Positions 19,516 through 29,672 are shown, numbered from the stretch's first letter. The stretch: 64,000 nt of DNA from Dokdonia pacifica (GCF_900188275.1 NZ_FZNY01000002.1:372001-436000); one strand, 5' to 3'. The notes: generated by a model not told the origin, from the sequence alone. Translations and numbers: made by a program.

Positions 19516-20067
19516 TTAATCACAATAAATTAGGGTGCTGTCTGCAAATGTATAGGCATTTGTTGGAATCACAAGTTCATTGCAATTTAAAGACGCATAT
19601 ATATCAACACATGAATCAACAAGAATTGATTTATTCCCTATTTGCCTACAAGTACAAGAAAATTCTGTACTATTAGGAATATAGATATCGACACATTCTT
19701 GAATGATATCGTTAAGGTTTTGGTTAGGTACCACCCCTTCATAAATTAAATAATATCTATTGGGGTAAATAGGGTGTTCTTCTGCACCAATAACACGTGT
19801 AAAAACACAACCAAAGACAGGGTGTATAACATCATAAGAACTCCTCTGATTAAAATATAGAAAATGATCAAGAAAACTATAACCTTCATCTGAGAAACCA
19901 ACATTAATTCTTAAGGTTATATCTGATATTTCACAGTCATTTTCAAAGGACGCTTCCAAGTTACTAATATCACTAGATGTTCCATTATCTGAAATTTGTT
20001 CTGTTGTACAAGTCATAAATAATAGAGCAAGCATTGCAAATAAGAATAAACATATTAATTTTTTCAT
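19516..20067 (-). CDS. Lipoprotein of unknown function (183 aa)
   Basis: The protein starts MKKLICLFLFAMLALLFMTC, a lipoprotein signal with the lipidated Cys at residue 20. The rest is acidic and aromatic, with eight further cysteines (for example EFSCTCRQIG and VDSCVDIYASLNC) that could form disulphides. I recognise no family. It stands alone on the minus strand, converging on the LytTR gene, with a repeat-filled spacer between. It may be a secreted surface protein. Confidence 0.6.
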   Translation of the reverse strand: MKKLICLFLFAMLALLFMTCTTEQISDNGTSSDISNLEASFENDCEISDITLRINVGFSDEGYSFLDHFLYFNQRSSYDVIHPVFGCVFTRVIGAEEHPIYPNRYYLIYEGVVPNQNLNDIIQECVDIYIPNSTEFSCTCRQIGNKSILVDSCVDIYASLNCNELVIPTNAYTFADSTLIYCD

Positions 20068-20363
20068 GGGAACTATTTTAAAACTAATAATAACAAGAAA
20101 TACCTAAACAAAAATCTGACATTCAACAATATACATCATTATTCTTATATATTAGCCCATTGCCTTTTATTTTTATTATGCCCTAACCAACGATCATTAG
20201 CCTCATCGTAAGCTACACTTTCTACTGATTGATAATTTTATAAAATGCCTTCCATGTAGGCCAAGGCGCATAAAATTGCGCATCGGATTTTCATGAATTA
20301 TAGTTTTAAGTGAAGGCACAAAAGATACTTTAGATATAATTAATGATACATATATCATAAGGT
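20068..20363. other. Intergenic region with a possible gene remnant
   Basis: These 296 bases hold no complete gene. On the minus strand, about 20115-20205 translates to SVESVAYDEANDRWLGHNKN followed by KRQWANI and a stop. It looks protein-like but has no start and an upstream stop, so it may be the tail of a decayed gene. GCGCA-TAAAAT-TGCGC (about 20266-20281) is a small dyad. Confidence 0.3.
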
Positions 20364-21830
20364 TTACACTCTAGGCAAATCACTCTCATCTTTTAGTGGT
20401 AATGTAGAACTACCCATTAAATATGTATCTACGTGATGTGCCGCTTGTCTTCCTTCGGAAATTGCCCATACAATAAGGGATTGGCCTCTACGCATGTCTC
20501 CAGCTGTAAAAACACCAGAAACATTGGTTTTATAATCTTTAGTAGTAGCTTGAATATTTGTTCTCCCATCCATCGTTACTCCAAACTGTTCGGCTAGGGT
20601 TTTCTCTGCTCCTGTAAAACCAAGTGCTAATAAAGCTAGATCGCACTTCCATTCTTTTTCGGTGTTGGGTACTTCTTTTAATTGTGGACGCTCTCCATCT
20701 TTAAAAATCCATTCTACCTGAGTAGTTTTTAATGCTTTTAGATTGCCTTTTGTATCTCCTATAAACTCTTTAGTAGAAATACTAAAAAAACGCTCTACGC
20801 CTTCTTGATGCGAAGACGTTGTCTTGAGTTTCATAGGCCAATAGGGCCAAGGTTGATGCGCAGGTCTGCCTTCTGTGGGTTTATTTAAAATCTCAAAATT
20901 GGTGACTGATATAGCGCCATGGCGATTAGAGGTTCCAATACAGTCAGATCCCGTATCACCGCCACCAATAACAATGACATGTTTTCCTTGCGCAGTGAGC
21001 ACTTCTTCAAAATCTGAAATGCCATCTACTCGCTGATTGTTTTGTTTTAAGAAATCCATAGCTTGATGCACGCCTTTTAGATCGGCGCCATCAATAGGTA
21101 AATTTCTCTTTACAGTAGCGCCGCCGCATAATACCACCGCATCAAATTCGTTTTGCAACTCACTAGCTTTTATTGTTTTGCCAACTTCTATATTGGTTTT
21201 AAAAATAATTCCTTCTTCTTCTAAGATTTTAATACGTCTATCAATAATGTGTTTTTCTAATTTAAAATCTGGAATACCGTAACGTAATAATCCACCTACT
21301 TTTGCATCCCGTTCAAAAACAGTAATAAGATGTCCCGCCCGATTGAGTTGTTGAGCTGCGGCAAGTCCTGCGGGTCCTGATCCTATAATGGCAACTGTTT
21401 TACCGGTTCTTTGTTTCGGAGGGTTTGGGGTGATCCACGCTTTCGCGAAAGCGGTTTCTACAATATTTTTTTCAATATTCTCAATAGTAACGGGGTCTTC
21501 ATTAATGCCTAACACACATGCTTCTTCACAAGGTGCAGGACATAAACGTCCCGTAAACTCAGGAAAATTATTGGTTTTATGTAAAATCTGTGCAGCTTCT
21601 TCCCACTTACCCTTATACACCTTATCATTAAAATCAGGAATAAAATTACCCAAAGGACATCCGCTATGACAAAACGGAATACCACAATCCATACAACGCG
21701 CTCCTTGATCTTGAAGTTTTGAGGGTTCTAATGGAATGGTAAATTCCTTATAATTTTTGATACGTTCTTTAGGAGATTCATAGGCCTCTTCTTGACGTTC
21801 ATATTCTAAAAATCCTGTGATCTTTCCCAT
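20364..21830 (-). CDS. gltD: Glutamate synthase small subunit
   Basis: The 488-residue protein has an N-terminal Fe-S domain with the cysteine set [17 protein letters not shown] and [12 protein letters not shown], and an FAD/NADPH domain with [18 protein letters not shown] and [23 protein letters not shown] late [17 protein letters not shown] block completes it. It passes electrons from NAD(P)H to the large subunit for 2-oxoglutarate amination with glutamine. It lies 3 bases after gltB, as its operon partner. A copy of the CTTTCGCGAAAG palindrome falls inside the coding region and is read as TAFAKAW, between the Fe-S and FAD domains, a linker that tolerates insertion. Confidence 0.95.
   Translation of the reverse strand: MGKITGFLEYERQEEAYESPKERIKNYKEFTIPLEPSKLQDQGARCMDCGIPFCHSGCPLGNFIPDFNDKVYKGKWEEAAQILHKTNNFPEFTGRLCPAPCEEACVLGINEDPVTIENIEKNIVETAFAKAWITPNPPKQRTGKTVAIIGSGPAGLAAAQQLNRAGHLITVFERDAKVGGLLRYGIPDFKLEKHIIDRRIKILEEEGIIFKTNIEVGKTIKASELQNEFDAVVLCGGATVKRNLPIDGADLKGVHQAMDFLKQNNQRVDGISDFEEVLTAQGKHVIVIGGGDTGSDCIGTSNRHGAISVTNFEILNKPTEGRPAHQPWPYWPMKLKTTSSHQEGVERFFSISTKEFIGDTKGNLKALKTTQVEWIFKDGERPQLKEVPNTEKEWKCDLALLALGFTGAEKTLAEQFGVTMDGRTNIQATTKDYKTNVSGVFTAGDMRRGQSLIVWAISEGRQAAHHVDTYLMGSSTLPLKDESDLPRV
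21438..21453. repeat. CGCTTTCGCGAAAGCG palindrome inside gltD
   Basis: A 16-bp perfect palindrome lies in the coding sequence and is translated as AFAKA in the linker after the Fe-S domain. Confidence 0.85.
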
Positions 21831-21833
21831 GTT

Positions 21834-24800
21834 TTATGCTATTTGTAATTGTTCTTGTTCTAATCGTAACAAGGCTTTTCTATATTCTTCCGGAAGTACT
21901 TTCTTAAACATTGGTAAATAGTTTTCCCAACCTTTAAGAATTCGTTTTGCTAATGGACTATCGGTAGCTTGATAATGCTTTTTAAGTAAGTCTCTCAATT
22001 GCAATTCATCATCTTCTATAGTTACTGGACCAATATTTAAATCTGTTGCATTACAATGTTGTGAAAAGGTATTCTTTTCATCAAAAATATAAGCAATACC
22101 ACCACTCATACCGGCTCCAAAATTGCGTCCTACTTCTCCTAAAATAACTGCAATACCCCCTGTCATATACTCACAGCCATGATCTCCAATTCCTTCTACA
22201 ACGGCTTTGGCCCCTGAATTACGAACACAAAAACGTTCTCCTGCCTTTCCATTTATATATACTTCACCAGATGTAGCGCCATACAAGGTCACATTTCCGG
22301 TAATAATATTATCTTCTGGGACAATGGTACAGGCTTCTGGAACTTTGATTACTAATGTTGCGCCAGAAAGTCCTTTTCCTAAATAATCATTGGTATTACC
22401 ATGAACTGTCATACGTAATCCTTTAGTAGCAAAAGCTCCAAAACTCTGCCCAGCTGAACCTTCAAAATCAATATCAATAGTATCTTCTGGTAATCCTTGT
22501 GCGCCATATATTTTTGAAATTTCATTACTCACAATAGCACCTACGGCACGGTTGATATTAGTAATAGGCAAACGTAAATGTGTTTTTTGTCTTCTAAATA
22601 ATGCTTGGTGTGCTTGCTTAATAATTTTAAAGTCCAAATGTGTTTCTAAGTCATGCTCCTGCTGTGTAGTATTATAAAAAGCTACTTCATCAGAAACGGA
22701 TACTTTATGTAAGATAGGTGTCAGGTCTATACCTGATGCTTTATAATGATCAATGGCTTTATTGCGATTTAGTTTCTGTACTTGGCCCACCATTTCGTTA
22801 ACGGTTCTAAAACCAAGCTTCGCCATAATCTCACGCAGTTCTTGCGCAACGAAATACATATAATTTACAACGTGCTCTGGCCTCCCTTTAAATTTCTTGC
22901 GTAATTCTGGGTTTTGAGTAGCAATCCCTACTGGACATGTATTTAAGTGACATGCGCGCATCATGATACATCCTGATGCAACTAAAGGTGCTGTAGCAAA
23001 TCCAAATTCTTCGGCACCTAATAAACAAGCAATAGCTACATCTCTACCTGTTTTAAGTTGGCCATCACATTCTAAGACAATACGATTACGTAAATTATTC
23101 ATGACCAATGTTTGTTGTGCTTCTGCAATACCAAGTTCCCAAGGCAATCCAGCATGTCTGAGTGATGTTAAAGGAGAAGCTCCTGTTCCTCCATCAAAAC
23201 CAGAAATTAAGACCACATCTGCTTTTGCTTTTACAACACCCGCTGCAATAGTCCCGACACCTACTTCTGAGACTAATTTTACATTTACACGTGCCTCTCT
23301 ATTGGCTGCTTTTACATCATATATTAGTTGTGATAAATCTTCTATCGAATAAATATCATGATGTGGAGGTGGGGATATGAGCCCCACATAGGGGGTAGAA
23401 TTTCTAGTTTTTGCAATCTCATGATTTACTTTTGGACCTGGAAGCTGCCCTCCTTCACCAGGTTTTGCTCCTTGTGCAATTTTTATTTGAATCTCACTTG
23501 CATTGGTAAGATAATTTGAGGTTACACCAAATCGTCCAGAAGCTACTTGTTTGATCGCCGAGTTTTTCCAATCTCCTTGTGCACTTTTATAAAAACGCTC
23601 TTGATTCTCCCCTCCTTCTCCTGAATTACTTTTCCCTCCAATTCGATTCATGGCTACAGCAAGGTTTTCATGAGCTTCTTTACTAATAGACCCATACGAC
23701 ATTGCTCCTGTTTTAAAGCGTTTTACAATGGCTGTCCAAGGTTCTACTTCATCTAGAGGAATGGGATCAAATTGATCAAATTCTAATAACCCACGAATGG
23801 TCATAAGACTTTTAGATTGATCATTAATTAATTGCGAGTATTCTTTAAATGTAGCTGCTTTATTAGTTCTTACAGATTCCTGAAGTTTTGCTACGGTTAA
23901 CGGATTAAACATATGCTTTTCTTGTCCGCGACGCCATCTATAATCTCCTCCTATTTCTATATCGACATAAGCATCATTTGTTTGAAAAGCTTTTTTATGT
24001 TGTTTTACAATTTCTTGTTCTATTTCTCGTAATCCTATTCCTTCTATACGCGTAGGTGTATTAGGAAAATACTTAGCAACCGTCTTTGCATTAATTCCTA
24101 TACATTCAAACAATTGGGAACCTCTATACGAGTTTAATGTAGAGATTCCTATTTTATTCATGACCTTTAGAATTCCTTTTCCTATGGCCTTATTATAATT
24201 TTTAATGGCTGTTAGATATTCAATATCTGTAACATCATTTGCAGAAACTTGCTCTTGTACTATCTCATTAACGATATATGGATTGACAGCACTTGCTCCA
24301 AAGCCAAAAAGTAATGCAAAATGATGTACTTCTCTTGGCTCGGCAGATTCAATGATTAAACTCGTTTGCGAACGTTTTTTTAATTTGTGTAATGCATGAT
24401 TTACAAATGAACAAGCTAGTAATGCAGGAATGGGAGCATGATTATCATCTACATAACGATCAGAAAGAATGATAATATTTGCACCATTCTCTATGGCTTT
24501 TGAAGCTTTAGTAACTAAATTTTCAAGAGCAATTTCAAGTTCATTTAACCCTCTATTCACTTCATATAACATAGAAATAGAAGCTATCTTAAAATTAGGA
24601 TTACTATCATAGTTTCTAATTTTATCTAAATCATGCTTTGAAATAACTGGGTTTTGAATTTTAAGTTTCTTACAATGTGCCGAATTAATATCAAAAAGGT
24701 TTACATCACTTCCTAAAGTAAGACTTATATCGGTGATTAATTCTTCACGAATTCCATCTAATGGTGGATTCGTTACTTGTGCAAATAGTTGTTTAAAGTA

Positions 24801-26333
24801 GTTATAGATTAATTGTGGTTTTTCAGACAATACAGCTATAGGCGCATCACTTCCCATAGATCCTATTGGCTCTTTCCCTAATTGCGCCATAGGGCGAATA
24901 AGTGTATTGATATCTTCTTGGGTATACCCAAATATAATCTTGCGTTTCTTTAACTCAATCTCATTATAAGTAATAGGTCCTTTCTTTGCCGAAATGTCTT
25001 TAAGGTGTACCAAATTTTCATTAAGCCACTTTCTATAAGGATACTTAGAGGCTATTTCTTCTTTGATCTCTTCATCATTGACAATACGTCCCTCATTCAT
25101 ATTGACGAGAAACATTTTTCCTGGTTCTAGACGCCCATGAAATTCAACATTTTCTGGTTTAATATCTACGACTCCTGTTTCTGAAGACATGATGACATTC
25201 CCGTTTTTAGTGACGGTATATCGGGAAGGTCTTAGTCCATTTCTATCCAATACAGCTCCAATATAATTCCCATCTGTAAATGGAATAGATGCGGGACCAT
25301 CCCATGGTTCCATGAGGCAAGAATTATATTCATAAAATGCTCTTTTTGCATCAGACATACGCTCATTCTTCTCCCAAGCCTCTGGAACCAACATCATCAT
25401 AGCTTCTGGCAAAGAACGTCCGGACATCAGGAGTAGTTCTACCACCATATCTAATGTAGCAGAATCTGATTTTCCTCTTAGGATCGTAGGGATAATCTTT
25501 TTAATATCATCACCAAATGCATCACTCTGCATAATTTCTTCACGGGAAAACATTCTAGATACATTACCGCGTAATGTATTAATCTCTCCATTATGACAGA
25601 TATACCTAAATGGCTGCGCTAAATCCCAAGTAGGAAACGTATTTGTAGAAAAACGTTGATGTACTAAAGCTAATCGTGTATCTAACGCAGCATTATAGAG
25701 GTCTAAATAATACCCATTAATGTCTTCAGGTTTTAAAAGACCTTTAAATATGATAATCTTAGTAGAAAGACTTGGGATATAGAAAAATTTAGATTCAGAA
25801 AGTTTAGAATTATAAATAGTATGCTCAGCAATTTTACGAGCAGCAAATAGTTTTAAACTAAATGCACTTTCTGATTGATCATTAGAAGATTTTCCAATAA
25901 ACAATTGTTTTACATATGGCTCAGTTGTTTTAGCGATCTCTCCTAATACATCGCTATTTACTGGTACATCTCTCCATCCTATAAGTTGTAACCCTTGATC
26001 TTTAATGGCAGTCTCTAATACTTCAATACAATAAGCACGTTGATTTTCTTTTCTAGGAAGGAACACATTACTAACTGCATAGTTTCCTATTTCAGGTAAA
26101 TCAAAATCACAAAATATTTTAAAGAACTTATGAGGAATGTCTATCAATATACCAGCTCCATCTCCTGTTTTGCCATCGGCACTTACTGCGCCTCTATGTT
26201 CTAACTTCACTAAAATTTCTAGCGCTTTATGAATAATATCATTAGAACGTTTTCCAGTAAGACTACAAATAAAACCAGCACCACAATTATCATGTTCAAA
26301 CTCTGGTAAGTAAAGGCCTTGTTTCTTTAGCAT
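21834..26333 (-). CDS. gltB: Glutamate synthase large subunit
   Basis: The 1499-residue protein is full length for bacterial GltB. It starts with a 16-residue propeptide (MLKKQGLYLPEFEHDN) before the catalytic Cys17 of the Ntn glutaminase domain (CGAGF). The central domain, the FMN/synthase domain (GRFGVTSNYL, GAKPGEGGQLPG, LISPPPHHDIYSIEDL) and the 3Fe-4S cysteines (CIMMRACHLNTCPVGIA) follow. The C-terminal beta-helix (GNTNDYLGKGLSG, GNVTLYGATSGEVY, NSGAKAVVEGIGDHGCEYMTGG) closes it. It converts 2-oxoglutarate plus glutamine to two glutamates. It is divergent from the porin-PII-Amt operon, linking ammonium uptake with assimilation. Confidence 0.97.
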   Translation of the reverse strand: MLKKQGLYLPEFEHDNCGAGFICSLTGKRSNDIIHKALEILVKLEHRGAVSADGKTGDGAGILIDIPHKFFKIFCDFDLPEIGNYAVSNVFLPRKENQRAYCIEVLETAIKDQGLQLIGWRDVPVNSDVLGEIAKTTEPYVKQLFIGKSSNDQSESAFSLKLFAARKIAEHTIYNSKLSESKFFYIPSLSTKIIIFKGLLKPEDINGYYLDLYNAALDTRLALVHQRFSTNTFPTWDLAQPFRYICHNGEINTLRGNVSRMFSREEIMQSDAFGDDIKKIIPTILRGKSDSATLDMVVELLLMSGRSLPEAMMMLVPEAWEKNERMSDAKRAFYEYNSCLMEPWDGPASIPFTDGNYIGAVLDRNGLRPSRYTVTKNGNVIMSSETGVVDIKPENVEFHGRLEPGKMFLVNMNEGRIVNDEEIKEEIASKYPYRKWLNENLVHLKDISAKKGPITYNEIELKKRKIIFGYTQEDINTLIRPMAQLGKEPIGSMGSDAPIAVLSEKPQLIYNYFKQLFAQVTNPPLDGIREELITDISLTLGSDVNLFDINSAHCKKLKIQNPVISKHDLDKIRNYDSNPNFKIASISMLYEVNRGLNELEIALENLVTKASKAIENGANIIILSDRYVDDNHAPIPALLACSFVNHALHKLKKRSQTSLIIESAEPREVHHFALLFGFGASAVNPYIVNEIVQEQVSANDVTDIEYLTAIKNYNKAIGKGILKVMNKIGISTLNSYRGSQLFECIGINAKTVAKYFPNTPTRIEGIGLREIEQEIVKQHKKAFQTNDAYVDIEIGGDYRWRRGQEKHMFNPLTVAKLQESVRTNKAATFKEYSQLINDQSKSLMTIRGLLEFDQFDPIPLDEVEPWTAIVKRFKTGAMSYGSISKEAHENLAVAMNRIGGKSNSGEGGENQERFYKSAQGDWKNSAIKQVASGRFGVTSNYLTNASEIQIKIAQGAKPGEGGQLPGPKVNHEIAKTRNSTPYVGLISPPPHHDIYSIEDLSQLIYDVKAANREARVNVKLVSEVGVGTIAAGVVKAKADVVLISGFDGGTGASPLTSLRHAGLPWELGIAEAQQTLVMNNLRNRIVLECDGQLKTGRDVAIACLLGAEEFGFATAPLVASGCIMMRACHLNTCPVGIATQNPELRKKFKGRPEHVVNYMYFVAQELREIMAKLGFRTVNEMVGQVQKLNRNKAIDHYKASGIDLTPILHKVSVSDEVAFYNTTQQEHDLETHLDFKIIKQAHQALFRRQKTHLRLPITNINRAVGAIVSNEISKIYGAQGLPEDTIDIDFEGSAGQSFGAFATKGLRMTVHGNTNDYLGKGLSGATLVIKVPEACTIVPEDNIITGNVTLYGATSGEVYINGKAGERFCVRNSGAKAVVEGIGDHGCEYMTGGIAVILGEVGRNFGAGMSGGIAYIFDEKNTFSQHCNATDLNIGPVTIEDDELQLRDLLKKHYQATDSPLAKRILKGWENYLPMFKKVLPEEYRKALLRLEQEQLQIA

Positions 26334-26771
26334 AATTCAATGTTTTTTAAAGATTTTTCACTTTAAATGAATCTCGAATATAGAAGCAAATTTTTAGTAA
26401 TCGAAAAAGGGAAAACACTTTTAGGGAATTAAAAAATTACAGTGTATATAAATGATAAATATGCATTTTAAAGCCTCTATATTGCTAAATACGCAATTGA
26501 AAAATATGTAATAAAAACAACCTTTTACAACTAAAACGTTTTCGAAAAAAACTTTTTCTTAAAAATAAATTACACAAAGTGGTTTTTCTTTAAAAACTAC
26601 ACAATGAACTTATATCATTTTCTTAAAAAAACTAATTTTATTTACATACCCCCTAAAAAAATAGGGGTTAAAAATAAATATTCATAAAAATACACCTAAC
26701 ACCCCTATTTTTTATAATGTTAATTTTCTTTTTACATAGATTTGAACCATCAATCAATCAAAACGAATACT
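26334..26771. promoter_or_regulatory. Divergent control region of gltBD and the porin-PII-Amt operon
   Basis: The 438-base AT-rich region is gene-free. CCCCTA-N6-TAGGGG (26650-26667) is a perfect dyad, and a further CCCCTA lies at 26702-26707, about 30 bases before a TAGATTTG (26737-26744) that fits the Bacteroidetes -7 element TAnnTTTG, 28 bases before the porin ATG. AAACGTTTTCG (26534-26544) also occurs upstream of pfkA. I read the CCCCTA sites as candidate binding sites for a nitrogen regulator; no family is assigned. Confidence 0.45.
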
Positions 26772-27800
26772 ATGAAATTAAAATTACTATTAGGGATGAG
26801 CCTATGTACTACATTACTTTTTGCGCAAGATTCAGAAAACAAAAAAAAGTTTTCAATATCTGGTAGTGTTGACACTTATTTTAGAACGAATCTTACAGGT
26901 CCTAATACTGCATTTGAAGAAGATGGAGAAACTTTCTTTTTAAATCCCGGGACTTCATTTGCAGACAGAAGCGGATTTAGTATTGGAATGGCAAATGCCA
27001 TTATATCTTACGAAGGCGAAAAAATAGGATTTGTAGCAGATTTAGCATTTGGACCTAGAGGAGAAGATGCCGTATTTCTATCTGTAGGTTCTAGTGCCAT
27101 TGTAAATCAACTGTATGCTTACTACAACGTAAGTGATAAAGTACAAATAACACTAGGAAACTTCAACACTTTCTTAGGGTATGAAGTTATATCACCTGTA
27201 GGTAATTTTAATTATAGTACATCCTATATGTTTTCTAACGGACCTTTCTCTCACACAGGGCTTAAAGTTGGAATTGCTGCTACAGAAGATTTCTCTATCC
27301 TACTTGCAGTAATGAATAGTACCGATTTTACCGAGACCAATTTTGATGGCAGTTACACATTTGGAACGCAATTAGGCTATAAAGATCAATTACTCAATTT
27401 TCTATACGGAAATCAAACAGGAAACTCAGATCCAACATTTCAAGTAGACTATACAGGAGGTACTGATATAAGTGAAAAATTCTTCTTAGGAGTGAATGCT
27501 ACATACAATGATACCGATGGAAGCGGGTTTTATGGAGCTGCCCTGTATCCACAGTATGCATTCTCAGAAACATTAGCGCTGGGATTACGTGCCGAATATT
27601 TTGGATTCCACGAAGAAGATATCGATGATGAAACTGTTTTTGCAGCAACCTTATCTGCAAATTACAAAATAGGTGACTTAACAATTATACCAGAAGTGCG
27701 ACTCGATACGTGGTCTGAAGAAGTATATGTTGACAATGATTTAAATCCTACAGATAATTTGGCATCATTTCTTGTTGCTGCTGTTTACAAATTTAATTAA
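26772..27800 (+). CDS. Outer-membrane beta-barrel porin (BBP2/OmpL-like)
   Basis: I prefer ATG 26772 (MKLKLLLGMSLCTTLLFAQ) because the signal peptide begins there; the upstream ATG adds ten polar residues. The roughly 342-residue protein starts KKFSISGSVDTYFRTN after the signal, has alternating amphipathic strands and Gly/Tyr/Asn turns, YYNVSDKVQITLGNFNTFLGYE typical of Bacteroidetes BBP2 porins, and ends in ...LVAAVYKFN, a barrel-closing strand with terminal aromatic residues. It probably lets small solutes through the outer membrane. The same operon encodes PII and Amt, so it may serve nitrogen uptake, perhaps of ammonium; this is inference. Confidence 0.75.
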   Translation: MKLKLLLGMSLCTTLLFAQDSENKKKFSISGSVDTYFRTNLTGPNTAFEEDGETFFLNPGTSFADRSGFSIGMANAIISYEGEKIGFVADLAFGPRGEDAVFLSVGSSAIVNQLYAYYNVSDKVQITLGNFNTFLGYEVISPVGNFNYSTSYMFSNGPFSHTGLKVGIAATEDFSILLAVMNSTDFTETNFDGSYTFGTQLGYKDQLLNFLYGNQTGNSDPTFQVDYTGGTDISEKFFLGVNATYNDTDGSGFYGAALYPQYAFSETLALGLRAEYFGFHEEDIDDETVFAATLSANYKIGDLTIIPEVRLDTWSEEVYVDNDLNPTDNLASFLVAAVYKFN

Positions 27801-27815
27801 CCATATATAAACACA

Positions 27816-28154
27816 ATGAAAAAAGTTGAAGCTATCATTAGAAAATCTAAGTTTTCTGTTGTTAAAAAAGCATTGCACGAAGTAGGGGTGAATTTTTTCT
27901 CCTATTGGGATGTTACTGGACTAGGCAATGAGAAAGAAGGTCATGTGTATAGAGGTGTTTCCTATAGCACCAGTGATATACAAAGACGCTATTTATCTAT
28001 TGTTGTCAATGACGATTTTGAAGAGGTGACTATCAAAGCCATTCTTGAAGCTGGCTCTACAGGAGAAGTAGGTGATGGAAAAATATTTGTCTCTCAAATT
28101 GATGAAGTCTACAGAATTAGAACTGGTGAAAAAGGCGGTAATACTTTAAAATAA
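27816..28154 (+). CDS. glnK: Nitrogen regulatory protein PII
   Basis: At 112 residues it is full PII length and starts MKKVEAIIRKSKF. The T loop (about 36-55: GLGNEKEGHVYRGVSY) keeps the Tyr (Tyr50) that aligns with the uridylylated Tyr51 of E. coli GlnB, although the loop before it is one residue shorter. The B loop/C-terminal signature GSTGEVGDGKIFV and EVYRIRTGEKGG bind ATP/ADP and 2-oxoglutarate. Adjacent to amt, it should act as the GlnK-type gate that blocks ammonium import at high nitrogen. It is 15 bases after the porin gene and 5 bases before amt. Confidence 0.95.
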   Translation: MKKVEAIIRKSKFSVVKKALHEVGVNFFSYWDVTGLGNEKEGHVYRGVSYSTSDIQRRYLSIVVNDDFEEVTIKAILEAGSTGEVGDGKIFVSQIDEVYRIRTGEKGGNTLK

Positions 28155-28159
28155 AAAAC

Positions 28160-29455
28160 ATGGAAATACTTACTACAAATAATGTATGGATGATGATCTG
28201 TACTGCTCTTGTATTCTTTATGCATTTAGGGTTTGCATTTTTAGAAATTGGATTAACAAGACAAAAAAATACCATCAATATTTTATTCAAAAATATATTT
28301 ATCATCACGGTAGGACTCCTACTTTATTGTTTGGTTGGGTTCAATCTTATGTATCCTGGAGATTTTAATGGGTATATAGGATTTGCAGGGTTTGGACTGG
28401 ACGCACCGCTTACTGATGCAGGTACATTAGATTTAGCATATAACGAAGGGTACACTTATTGGACAGACTTCCTATTTCAAGGAATGTTTGCTGCAACTGC
28501 AGCTACCATTGTATCTGGAGCTGTTGCTGAGCGTATGAAAATTTTACCTTTTATGATATTCACCGTAATATATGTAGGATTTATATACCCAATTGCAGGT
28601 TCTTGGAAATGGGGAGGTGGCTTTTTAGACTCATTAGGCTTTTATGATTTTGCAGGTTCTACATTAGTTCATTCTGTAGGAGGTTGGGCAGCATTAGTTG
28701 CTGTTTGGTTATTAGGTTCCAGAATCGGAAAATATAAAGACGGTAAACCCCAAGCAATACCAGGACACAACATCCCTTTAGCAACTGCGGGAGTTTTAAT
28801 CTTATGGTTAGGTTGGTTTGGTTTTAATGGAGGCTCTGTTTTATCTGCAGATGCGAGTTTAACATCTTTAACACTCGTAACCACATGTCTTGCGGCGGCG
28901 GCTGGTGGAGTTGTTGCAGCTATAGCATCTACCGTTATGTATAAAAACTTAGACCTTACAATGTTCTTAAATGGAATCCTTGGAGGATTGGTTGGTATTA
29001 CTGCGGGTGCAGATGTAATGTCACCTACAAGCGCCATTATTATTGGCGCAATCGCAGGTTTATTAATCGTTTTTGCAGTAAGCTTTATAGACAAGATTAA
29101 ATTAGACGACCCAGTAGGTGCCATTGCCGTACACTTGATATGCGGTATTTGGGGTACACTAGCTGTAGGTATATTTGGTTTTAGCGCGTCTACCAATGAT
29201 GCTGGTGAGTTCTTAAATGCAAATGGTGACGTTGTAGCAACAGCCTCTGAAGCGGCTAATACATTAGCTTTCTTACCTCAACTTTATGGAGTACTTGCCT
29301 ATGCAGTTATTTGTATACTATCATCCTTCTTAATCATTTTTATACTCAAAAAGACCATGGGTATCAGAGTTTCTGAACGTGAAGAATTAGAAGGATTAGA
29401 TGCACACGAACATGGAATGGATGCCTATCCAGATTTCAGATTAAACGAACATTAA
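28160..29455 (+). CDS. amt: Ammonium transporter
   Basis: The 431-residue protein has about eleven TM helices. The twin pore histidines are present in GSTLVHSVGGWAALVA and VGAIAVHLICGIWGTLAVG, and the Phe/Trp-rich periplasmic gate motifs (YWTDFLFQGMFAATAATIVSG) and the GWFGFNGGS signature are intact. The N-terminus lacks a cleavable signal. The cytoplasmic tail ends EHGMDAYPDFRLNEH. It imports ammonium for gltBD, encoded divergently, and for glutamine synthetase. It is the last gene of the operon; a strong terminator follows. Confidence 0.95.
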   Translation: MEILTTNNVWMMICTALVFFMHLGFAFLEIGLTRQKNTINILFKNIFIITVGLLLYCLVGFNLMYPGDFNGYIGFAGFGLDAPLTDAGTLDLAYNEGYTYWTDFLFQGMFAATAATIVSGAVAERMKILPFMIFTVIYVGFIYPIAGSWKWGGGFLDSLGFYDFAGSTLVHSVGGWAALVAVWLLGSRIGKYKDGKPQAIPGHNIPLATAGVLILWLGWFGFNGGSVLSADASLTSLTLVTTCLAAAAGGVVAAIASTVMYKNLDLTMFLNGILGGLVGITAGADVMSPTSAIIIGAIAGLLIVFAVSFIDKIKLDDPVGAIAVHLICGIWGTLAVGIFGFSASTNDAGEFLNANGDVVATASEAANTLAFLPQLYGVLAYAVICILSSFLIIFILKKTMGIRVSEREELEGLDAHEHGMDAYPDFRLNEH

Positions 29456-29483
29456 TCTTCTTGAACATACCTACTAAAAAAAG

Positions 29484-29516
29484 AAACCTCAAAGCATCCC
29501 AAGCTTTGAGGTTTTT
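29484..29516 (+). terminator. Rho-independent terminator after amt
   Basis: A 12-bp perfect stem (AAACCTCAAAGC / GCTTTGAGGTTT) with a 7-base loop is followed by TTTAC. It lies 29 bases after the amt stop. Confidence 0.85.
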
Positions 29517-29550
29517 ACATTTTATATGCTTTCGCATTTCTGCTAAGTTT

Positions 29551-29577
29551 ATTCCGAATTTATTTCGGAATCTCATC
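29551..29577. repeat. ATTCCGAA-TTCGGAAT dispersed-repeat hairpin
   Basis: An 8-bp perfect stem with a 5-base loop is followed by CTCATC. It resembles, in degenerate form, the TCCCGAA...TTCGGGATCTCATC repeat that I know from flavobacterial intergenic regions. It lies in the gap between amt and ppc. Confidence 0.5.
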
Positions 29578-29627
29578 ATCTTAATTAACAACTATGATGT
29601 GAAAGTTTGACGAAAAGTATAGATATA

Positions 29628-29647
29628 TACGCTTTCGCGAAAGCGTA
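29628..29647. repeat. Palindrome TACGCTTTCGCGAAAGCGTA
   Basis: A perfect 20-bp copy, extended by TA on each side, lies between the convergent ends of amt and ppc, 26 bases past the ppc stop. Confidence 0.85.
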
Positions 29648-29672
29648 TAGAGCATGTATAAAATACCCTACA

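Noticed and set aside
19404-19676. 90-residue plus-strand ORF after the LytTR gene
   Set aside because: It runs antisense through the lipoprotein gene and starts inside repeat-derived sequence.
20115-20205. Protein-like tail SVESVAYDEANDRW on the minus strand
   Set aside because: No start codon and an upstream in-frame stop; kept only as a possible remnant in the spacer description.
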